Assembly: GCF_027887165.1 (NCBI RefSeq)
Contig: NC_077232.1
Coordinates: forward strand, 81,233,483-81,297,482
DNA from: Monodelphis domestica
Lineage: Eukaryota; Chordata; Mammalia; Didelphimorphia; Didelphidae
DNA: 64,000 nt
Reading direction: 5' to 3'
Positions within the stretch are counted from its first letter, which is position 1, and each line of letters starts with the position of its first letter. Below the pieces are notes generated by a model that did not search any database, was not told where the DNA came from, and saw only the letters and a program-made list of their open reading frames with translations. Shown piece after piece: positions 56,591 to 64,000 of this stretch. Position numbers and translations under genes: made by a program.

Positions 56591-57440
56591 GGGATTGACA
56601 CTGCCCCGCCCCTTCTCTTCCTGACTCGCGCCCGCCCTTCCTAATCCCCGCCTTTCATCCCTCTAGCCCCACCCTCCACTATGTCTCTGACCAATCCCGC
56701 AACACTTTGGATGAGAAGTGGGGCGCGGGCGACATGCACGACCAATGGACTGGCGTGTTGTTGGGCTGCGGGCTCCGCCGGCCGCACCCGGTGGTGAGGG
56801 GAGGAACAGAAGGGGCCGGGCTGTGCCGGGGAGGGTAAGGGTAAGGGAAGAGGGTGTGGGCGGAGGAGTGCGTCCGTGACTGAGGTTGCGCCGCCGCGGC
56901 CCGAGGGAGGCGGGGCGCAAAGAGAGGGTGAGAGTGAGGGGAGCTGGGGAGAGCAGGGGAGAGCAGGCTAAGGGACAACCGGGCGTTGCTGGTGCCGCTA
57001 CCTCCTCTGTCTCCGCCGTTGCTCTTGCCACAGCCGCTGCCTTAGTCGGCGCCGCTTGTACGTAGGGGAGGGAGCCCGCGAGCAACCCCCCGCGGCCTCA
57101 GATTCTCCTGTGGAGGTGAGCAGGGGTGGGGAAAGTAGAAGAGGGGAAGGGGGAGAAAGGGAGAGGCATTCCTTCGGGGGAAGGGGCTGTCAAGAGGCTT
57201 GAAGGGAAGGGGGGCATGTTTGTGAGGTAGGGGCTCGGGAGATGCGTAGGGAAGTGGAAGGCGGAAGGTTCAGGCTGTGGGTGGAAGGGCTATGGGAATG
57301 AGGCGGGATGGCGGGGTTTCTCTGGTGGGGAGGAGGGAGCTCCGCATGAGAAGGGGGTTCGGATTGCTGGGAGGTAAAGGATGGAAGGTTCTGCTGAAGC
57401 AGGGTCCCTGGGGGCGGAGGGGGGGGGGAGATAGAGGAGG
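56580..57440 (+). promoter_or_regulatory. CpG-island promoter
   Basis: An abrupt rise in GC and CpG in an otherwise AT-rich, CpG-poor window. GC boxes (Sp1-type) lie at 56585-56593 (GGGGCGGGG), 56604-56612 (CCCCGCCCC) and near 56645. Two CCAAT boxes in the same orientation are at 56691-56695 and 56742-56746, 51 bp apart, a spacing used by paired NF-Y sites. There is no TATA box, which suits a housekeeping-type promoter with dispersed starts between about 56,780 and 57,000. It drives the + strand, judged from the splice donor at 57,116. Divergent antisense transcription is possible but unsupported. Confidence 0.8.
56780..57115 (+). other. Presumptive non-coding first exon (5' UTR) of an unidentified gene
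   Basis: The right edge is the donor TGGAG|GTGAGC at 57115/57116, a strong consensus. There is no ATG between about 56,750 and 57,115, so translation would start in a later exon. The last 130 bp are rich in CCG/CTG triplets (gccgctacctcctctgtctccgccgttgc), typical of mammalian 5' UTRs. The left edge is a guess because the start site is not visible. The gene cannot be named; its coding exons would lie beyond 64,000. Confidence 0.6.
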
Positions 57441-58754
57441 AGGAGATGACGAGAAGAGGGTTAGGCGATGAGAAGGGGACCAGGCAAGGGGGCGCTCAGG
57501 CATCATCTAAAGAGGACTGAATTAGGGTGGGGAAGCTCAGGCTGGCACCAGGCACTGGGGATGGGGCAGGGTGGCCTAGGAGAGGATTGGGGGGGGGGGG
57601 GGATGGGATGAAGGCATTTAGGTAATACAGCAGGATTAATGACTCCTGGGATTAAAGCTTTAGGTCAATGAAGAGGAGTTAATGGTACTCTCTTATTATG
57701 AAAGTGGGAAGGCTGAGGAGTCAGTGGGTATGAGGGCCAGTATGAGGGCCAGTGGTTGTTTTTTTAAAAAAAATTCAAATGGGGACTTGTCAGACGGAGA
57801 GGAAGAGTGAATGTTAAACCAGCATTTAGGGTATGAAGACTATGATATGTGCAGGAGATTGGGGTGTTAGTGTAATGCCATTGCGGGTTTTCAGTGTACC
57901 GTCTCCATTCCCTTGCTCATTGTATTAAAGCAGTTTGGAGGGTGGACAGCTATAATTATTCTGCTTAGATTGTTCAGGGTGACACTAATAATATAAACCC
58001 TTCACCAAGGAAAGAATTCTAGGAAAGATGGTTGATTTGCTGTTATTTGATAGGATTGTACAGGTTTTTTGTTGACTAGTGAAGCAGCAGCATCAAGGGT
58101 AGGCCATGTTTTGTGGAAATTTTCATGAATTAAGTGGAAGATCGAATATAGACATAAAAGTGATCAAGTTAATTGTATTTTATATAATAAAGCATTATTT
58201 GGACTCAAGTGCTGTCAGCTACAGGTTATTTTTTTTTAGAGTGCAGCTGTTTTATGTGCAAAATACTTGTTCTTTTTTAAACATTGAAAATTATTTCAGC
58301 AAAAAAAGGAAAAACCACATTGGAGTTTTAATATCTGCTTTAGGGATAGGAAGAAGAGATATTTCCTGAATATTATTGCAGTTGGTAGTCATTCATTGAT
58401 GTTGTTTTCTAAAGATTTCAAAAGGTCCTTTTAAAGAATTATCTTTATTTTATTTATTTCCACTTGGGGATTCATGGTGGCCACAGAATATTATTTGGTA
58501 TAACTGCTTTTAGTCTAGTGGGCAGCTACAGGTACTGCCACTAGACCAATTCATATAATACCTTTAAAATGGCAGAAATCAATTGTTAGACTCATGGAAG
58601 ACAAACTGATGCCTGATAAGTTTCTTTTTTATTAAATTAGAGCATATTGGGGAGAAAAGGTTAACTGAAGGTTTACTAACATGAATTATGAAATAGGAGG
58701 AAAAACATACTTAGCTAAAAGGACAGCTGTCCTATATATTTTTTCCAAATTAAG

Positions 58755-59115
58755 GTGTTTTTTTTTTTATTGATGACTTTTGTTTTTACATCACATTCAT
58801 TTCCAAAATTTTCCCATTCTTTCCCTAAGTCTTGGAGCCTTCCCTTTAACGGTTATTTTAAAAAGAGGGGAAAGAGCAATTCAATGAAATTCACTAACAT
58901 GTTTTTATAGTATATGCACTATTTCATACCTATTGTCCCCCTACTTCTACTGTGTAGAAATGGAGTTATATTTTCTGAACTCTTTTGGGTTCAAGCATGG
59001 CCACTATAGTTACAAAGCATTCAGTTTTGTTTTATTGTTCGTTCCTTTTACATTGTTTTTCTTGTATTTATTTTCCTGGTGGTATGCACTTTCATAAAAT
59101 GAACTCAATTATTAT
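58755..59115 (-). mobile_element. Old L1 3' region, antisense
   Basis: T-rich start, then 'attgatgacttttgtttttacatcacattcatttcc' and 'gttacaaagcattcagttttgttttattgttc', recalled from older marsupial L1 3' regions. Confidence 0.5.
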
Positions 59116-59189
59116 ATTGTGAGCAATTGTTAGTTTTTCTCTTTTCCTGTCAATGATGGAATTATCCCATCGTGGGAGTTGATGTATAT

Positions 59190-59315
59190 ATGTGTAGGTT
59201 AAATGACTTACCTACAGTCACACAGCTAATAAGCATCAATCAAAATTTGTACTCAAATTTTCCTGACTTCAAGCCCCCAAACTCTATCCATTAAACCATG
59301 CTGCCTTCTATTATG
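59190..59315 (-). repeat. MIR/CORE SINE fragment
   Basis: 'aaatgacttacctacagtcacacagctaataagc..ttcctgacttcaagcccccaaactctatccattaaacc' in antisense. Confidence 0.6.
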
Positions 59316-60889
59316 ATTTATACTGTGGTGAAAAACAAAATTGTTGACTTGTGTGCTAAGGAAGTGAATGGTTTTGGCAGTCAAAACTACTTTAGAAAGG
59401 CTTTGATGTGGCTATATCATGCCTGCTATACCACTGTAAAGTTATTTTACTACTTGTGGCATGTTTTGGTTTAAAGATGAAGAAACAATGAGTCTTAAGT
59501 TGCAGATCAATGAGCCTGACTAGAATTTCCAGGCTAGAGGCTCTTTTCCCCTTTCTAAATATTAATGTTATAGAGGCAGATCATTTCATACTTTTCCATA
59601 TCTGAACTTATCTGATGAGAAGGTAATTGTTTTGATTGGTGTTCTGTTGCAAATGTTTTTTGGAATGATTACAAATTTTCAGTTAGCTGCCTTTAGATTA
59701 TTTTATTTTAGTTTGGCCTTTATCAGAATATGTTTCAAAAAATTTTGTGATGAATTGAATGTAACGGATTGTTTACTTAAACAGAAGCTTACCATTGCCA
59801 ATTGTTTCCTATACTTGGCATTTTTTCTTTTTTCATAAGAACATGATGTTCACAAAATAGATTTGATGATACTTTTCTTAGATGTTTTCTATTTGCTAAA
59901 TGGAAATATGCTGTGTGGTAACAATGTAATTGTCATAGATTAGAATGAAGATTTAGCTTCCTTTATGTTTCAAATAAATTGTTTAAAGTAGATTACTGAT
60001 CTCAAAGACCTCAATTTTTATTTTCTTTTTAATATCTGCAACATTTCAAGCATTAGTGATTTATTTCCCTGTTCTGGTTATGCTCAGGAGCTTCTTCTGC
60101 CTATTTGTAGACAGACAGAAAGATAGATAGATAACTTTATCTATTAATAGACAATCATTAGGAGTTACTAGAGCAAAAGAATTCATTGCCTTGTGGCCAA
60201 CCTGGTCACAATCTCTCCAATTTTGCTATTCTTGTCACTAGATTATATTAGGGCCTTTTCTTGGGAGGACATACCAACAGACTTTTTCAAAAGCCCAGAG
60301 CCACTTTACTTGATGTGGCATTGAAAAGTAGAACTTTGGTGGAGGTTTTGCTTAGTTGTTTTTTTTTTTTAAGCCAATATTTCAGCCCCAAGAATTTAAT
60401 TTTTTAAATGTGCCGGTTCTGAAAGACAAAGCACCTAGCTCTGCTTTGCTCAAGATAACTTTAACATCAAAGAATTGTTGGTTGCTTTTTCCCCTTCTCT
60501 TCTCTACTTGCCTAGTCCCTTGGCCCAGAACCTAGCTAGGGCCTGCCTGTAGATAGGAAAATCTGCTACTCTTGGAGGTGCACTCCCCCTTGCCTTTCTC
60601 CTTCACTCCTTCATCCTGGCGGCTTGACTGATCACATTTCCCACACAGACTGGCCATCTCTTCATTTCCCACCAGACTACATTTCTTTAGACTGCTCCAT
60701 CATGACAGTAAGAACTTCATCATCCTGCAAGATTACATCTACATAGTACTGAAACCTCACCAAAACCTTCTGCCTGTGGGACCATATTGGTTGGAAGGTG
60801 GAACAAGAGAGCTTCTCTGAAAATCTACATTTAAGGAGGGACTCAACTGGGGTGCACTCCTTTGAATTTCATCCTACCACCCCATTTTA

Positions 60890-61035
60890 ATTTACCCCAT
60901 TAGATTGTATGCCCTTTGAGGTCAGGAACTCTCTTTCCTTTTCATATTTATATTTCCAGATCTTAGCACAGTGCCCTAGCAGGTGCTTAATAAATGTTGA
61001 TTGACTAATTGACTAATTGTGTTGGATGTAAATAG
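60890..61035 (+). repeat. L2 LINE 3' end
   Basis: 'gattgtatgccctttgaggtcaggaac..cacagtgccctagcaggtgcttaataaatgttgattgac'. Confidence 0.75.
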
Positions 61036-61207
61036 ATGAGGATTCTTCTGGTTTTCCAACTGCCATGCCTCAAAACCCTGAAGTCTCCTGGCACTATCAT
61101 TTGATCTACTTATAGAACTTGAGGGTGTCCAGGTTCAACCTCTACCCTCTCAGTGAACCATTAGTACTTTCAGGTTTTTTACATTTGTCTTGTGTTTGAA
61201 CTTTTTA

Positions 61208-61350
61208 TGTTTTTCCCCAATTAGAATGTGAGCTCCTTGAGAGCAAGAACTGACTATCTCTTTCTCTTTTGGTATCCCTATACTTAATTAGTACATTGCT
61301 TGGCACATAGTAAGAGCTTAATAAATCCTTCTTTATTTTATCATTAACCA
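61208..61350 (+). repeat. L2 LINE 3' end
   Basis: 'gaatgtgagctccttgagagcaagaactg..gcttggcacatagtaagagcttaataaatcc'. Confidence 0.75.
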
Positions 61351-61747
61351 AATAAACCACCTAAGTAATTTTTTTCTGCTACTGGATTTTCTGCCTCTAG
61401 TTTCCATCTGATTATTTACTAGATTGTAAAATGTTTAGCTTTTGAAAAGCCTGAAATGGTAACTGTGGGGGAAAAAATGAAGATTTAAGTTTATAGTAAC
61501 CATGAGCCTTGACTTGTAGAATGTGTTCATGCATATAAAGTTACTATCTGTGTATTTTGTACTTGAAATTTTTTAGTATACATATATATATATGTAATTT
61601 TCTAAGATTTCTTCATAACCCCTATTCCTAGCTGAAATTCTTTAGTCCCTTAAGGTTAGTTAGGTTGCTTTAAGGAGTTAAAGTAGATTGACCTAATTCT
61701 TGAGAGCTGTGGGAAATTTTTCTACTAGGTTTTCAAAAAGAATGGTC

Positions 61748-61908
61748 AGGTCTAGAGAACAGAGGTCCTAGGTTCAAGTATGGCCTCAGGTACTTCCTAG
61801 CTGTGTCATCTGGGTAAGTCACTTAACTCTCATTGCCTAGTTCTTACCACTCTTCTGCCTTGGAACCAATATAGAGGGTTGATTATGAGATGGAAGGTAA
61901 GGGTTTGT
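61748..61908 (+). repeat. tRNA-derived SINE, head truncated
   Basis: Sense order from 'ggtctagagaacagaggtcctaggttcaag' to 'gagatggaaggtaagggtttg'. Confidence 0.83.
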
Positions 61909-61911
61909 TTT

Positions 61912-62042
61912 TAGGGAGAGTGAGAAAGGAAAGAGGGAAGGAAAGAGGAAGAAAGAGAGAAGGAGGGAGAGAAAAAGAGTGGGAGAGTGGGAAAGAGGTG
62001 GGAAAGAGGGAGGGGGAGAGAGACAGGAAGGAGGAGGGAATG
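61912..62042 (+). repeat. GA-rich simple tract following the SINE
   Basis: About 130 bp of GGGA/GAAA/GAGA variants directly after the SINE tail, likely an expanded and mutated A-rich tail. Confidence 0.85.
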
Positions 62043-62244
62043 GTCTTTCACATAACATTGATAACAATACTGTTCTGAAGTTAATTCTTTTGATGTCATA
62101 ATACAGAATGAACAAAGTACCTTGAAAAGATATAATTTAGGTGAGGCTATCTTTAAATTTAGGAATTCTGCATGGTAGATAAAGAAATACTACTTGCTTT
62201 TCAGGATTACACCTTGAACTCTTCCTCCTCAGCCTTTCCCAGCT

Positions 62245-62905
62245 GAAATTCATTATTCAACAACAAGCATTTATTAAGCTCTTATTTCCTTTGTGCTAAG
62301 CACTGGAAATACAAAGAAAGTAAACAAGTCCTGCCCAACTGGTGCTTACATCCTAATGAGGGGAGATAATGTCCAAACAATTAAGTTTAAAAATGAAATA
62401 CTGGATGAATTGGAGGTTATGCCTTTATAAGGTTTTGGGTGAGAGAAGAGTCAGGGATAGGCTTCTTGAAGGTTAGATTTAAACTGTATCTTGAGAGAAG
62501 CCTGGAGGTAGAGATGAGAGAGAACATTCCAGGCATGGGGATAGCCAGTAGAAATAAAGTCAGGAGATGGAATGAGAAGGCCAGTGTTGCTGGAGGAGGG
62601 GGGAAAACTCATATAAGAAGACTGGGGAAGGTAGAAAGAGGCCAGGTAATGGAGGACTCTAAGAGCCAAACAGAAGATTTCATATTTGATCCTGGAGGTA
62701 ATAGGGAGTCACTGGAGTTTATTGAATAGGGAAATGACATGGTTAGACTTTCAGTTTAGGAAGATCACTTTTGCAAACTCACTAGAGGATATGCTTGAAT
62801 AGAAAGAGACTTGATGTAGAAAAATGAGCTAGAAAGCTAATGTTATAATCTAGGAGTGAAAGCTTGAACCAGTGGTAGTACAAGATTTCCCTTATCCTTA
62901 AAAAA
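62245..62905 (-). repeat. L2 LINE 3' region, antisense
   Basis: 'aacaacaagcatttattaagctcttatttcctttgtgctaagcactggaaatac' is the reversed terminus. It continues with 'gaacattccaggcatggggatagcc' and 'gaaatgacatggttagac..gatcacttttgc', giving about 650 bp of L2. Confidence 0.7.
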
Positions 62906-62909
62906 TTCT

Positions 62910-64000
62910 CTCTTGAAAGAAACATTCCCTATGTATCTCATCTCTTTTCAAACCAACTCCTAGGAAAAGCTGTTAATACTCTGTTTCCATTTCCTTTCTT
63001 CACACTTCATAGTCTTTGCCTTTCAGCTTTTAATTCTTCATTCGACTAAAACTGTTTTTTTCAGGGTAACCAATGATTTGTTAAGTTCCAAATTTAATGA
63101 CCTTCCTGATCAGCATTTGACACTGGACTACCCCTTTCTCCTGGATACTGGGGTTTCTTGATAATGCCTTCTCCTGGGTCACTTCCTACTTGTCTGATCA
63201 ATCTTCAGTCTCCTTTGCTGATTCACCATCAGTATCGTGTTCACCAACTTTGTGCCCAATACTCTTTCCTAGACTTTTGTTTTTTCCCTTTTTTTCTCAA
63301 CACTTTCTCACTTACTAATCCTCATCAGCTTCCATGAGTTCCATTATATTATACAATGATTCCCAAACAACATGCCCAATGTGATCTTTATTTTGTGCTC
63401 TAGTTCTGCATCATGACCTGCGTCTTAGACATTTCCAAACTCCCTTATTATTACTGCCAAAGGGCACACCCAGGTTTGTAACCTTAGTGCCATCCTTTGA
63501 TCTATATTTTCCCTCACTCCTCATAGCCCATTACTTGCTAATCATAGCCCATTACTTGCTAAAGTTTGTTTCTTTTTAGGGGCAACTAGGTAGCAAAGTA
63601 TATAGAGCACTGGGCCTGAAATTAGGAAGATTTGAGTATAAATTCTACCTCAGATACTTTCTAACTTTGTGACCTGGGGCAAGTCATTGAACCTTTTATC
63701 TGTCTCAGCTTCATCAACTGTAAAAAAAAAAATGGAGACCCAAGTATCTATCTCCTAAGATTGCTGTGATTATCAAATGAGATATTTATAAAGCATCTAG
63801 CTCAGTACCTTGCATATAGTTGACATTTAATAAATACTTATTCTCTTATTTTCTCCTCTACATCTTTTATTCCTCTCTACTATATACACCAACTCGGTTC
63901 ATCTCCTCACACCTATACTACTACTATATTGTCCTCTTTGTTTTCCTATCTGAGGCCTTTTCCCATTTACTATTACCTCTAGAATCAAACTTAAATTTTG
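62910..64000 (+). repeat. L2 LINE ORF2 fragment, sense, split by a CORE-SINE
   Basis: 'gataatgccttctcctgggtcacttcctacttgtctgatcaatcttcagtctcctttgctgattcacc' translates to the L2 reverse-transcriptase segment with S-YLSDQ-SVSFAD. It is heavily broken, and appears to continue after 63850 to the window end. Confidence 0.6.
63578..63850 (+). repeat. CORE-SINE (Mar1-like)
   Basis: Head 'ggggcaactaggtagcaaagtatatagagcactgggcc', 'gacctggggcaagtcattgaacc', an A11 run, the CORE 'attgctgtgattatcaaatgagatatttataaagc' and the tail 'gacatttaataaatacttatt'. Confidence 0.8.

Larger units (their letters stand above)
57116..64000 (+). other. Presumed first intron of the unidentified gene
   Basis: Starts at GTGAGC. 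No exon-like frame with acceptor and donor is evident before the window ends. G-runs at 57419-57430 and 57589-57602 lie just downstream of the promoter. 57,600-58,750, 59,320-60,880 and 61,350-61,740 look single-copy and AT-rich with no recognised repeat, apart from a short (AGAT)n at 60,110-60,135. The repeats listed below lie inside. Confidence 0.5.

Noticed and set aside
55921..56601. 226-codon antisense frame rich in Ser, Leu and Pro
   Set aside because: It is the pyrimidine strand of the purine tract, which lacks stop codons because of composition.
56663..57085. 140-codon antisense frame in the CpG island
   Set aside because: Stop codons are scarce in GC-rich DNA; no domain, and it opposes the clear splice donor.
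58106..58369. 87-codon frame in the presumed intron, and a 68-codon frame at 59632-59838
   Set aside because: AT-rich chance frames without acceptor/donor signals or domain resemblance.

Overview
This is vertebrate nuclear DNA, almost certainly from a marsupial. The diagnostic signals are a tRNA-derived SINE recurring in nearly identical form (head GGGCAGCTGGGTGGCTCAG, tail like CCTTGGAACCAATAC plus an A-rich run), CORE/MIR-type SINEs, SINEs with an RTE/BovB-like 3' segment, many L1 3' ends of one lineage, and old L2 and CR1/L3 fragments. I cannot tell opossum from Australian marsupials by eye. No bacterial or phage operon and no CRISPR array is present. I found no complete host protein-coding gene.

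Layout. 1-7038: the decayed 3' part of an endogenous retrovirus, probably class II (betaretrovirus-like), with integrase C-terminal remnants, a polypurine tract and a 528-bp 3' LTR. It contains an 872-bp segment present twice at about 99.8% identity. 7.0-31.3 kb: a dense layered repeat field of L1, L2, CR1/L3, MIR and SINEs. It includes a decayed 7SL RNA pseudogene (13.6-13.9 kb) and a probable solo LTR carrying a young SINE (29.5-30.6 kb). 31,291-38,530: a full-length L1 with 12-bp target-site duplications, an intact ORF1, a broken ORF2, a repeated 5' UTR and a very long inter-ORF spacer. 38.5-55.9 kb: more nested repeats, including a 325-bp CTTT/CTTC microsatellite on an L1 tail and a 550-bp RTE-like element with target-site duplications. 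55,973-56,590: a long purine-rich tract. 56,580-57,440: a CpG island with GC boxes, two CCAAT boxes, a presumptive ATG-free first exon and a strong splice donor at 57,116. 57,116-64,000: presumed first intron, with further repeats and some single-copy-looking sequence.

The only evidence for a host gene is the CpG-island promoter and exon 1, read on the + strand. Its coding exons would lie beyond the right edge, and I could not name it. Most longer reading frames are microsatellite translations, antisense shadows or transposon debris. Repeat boundaries were read by eye and are usually good to 10-30 bp, except where target-site duplications fix them. Family names rest on remembered consensus features, not on a database search.
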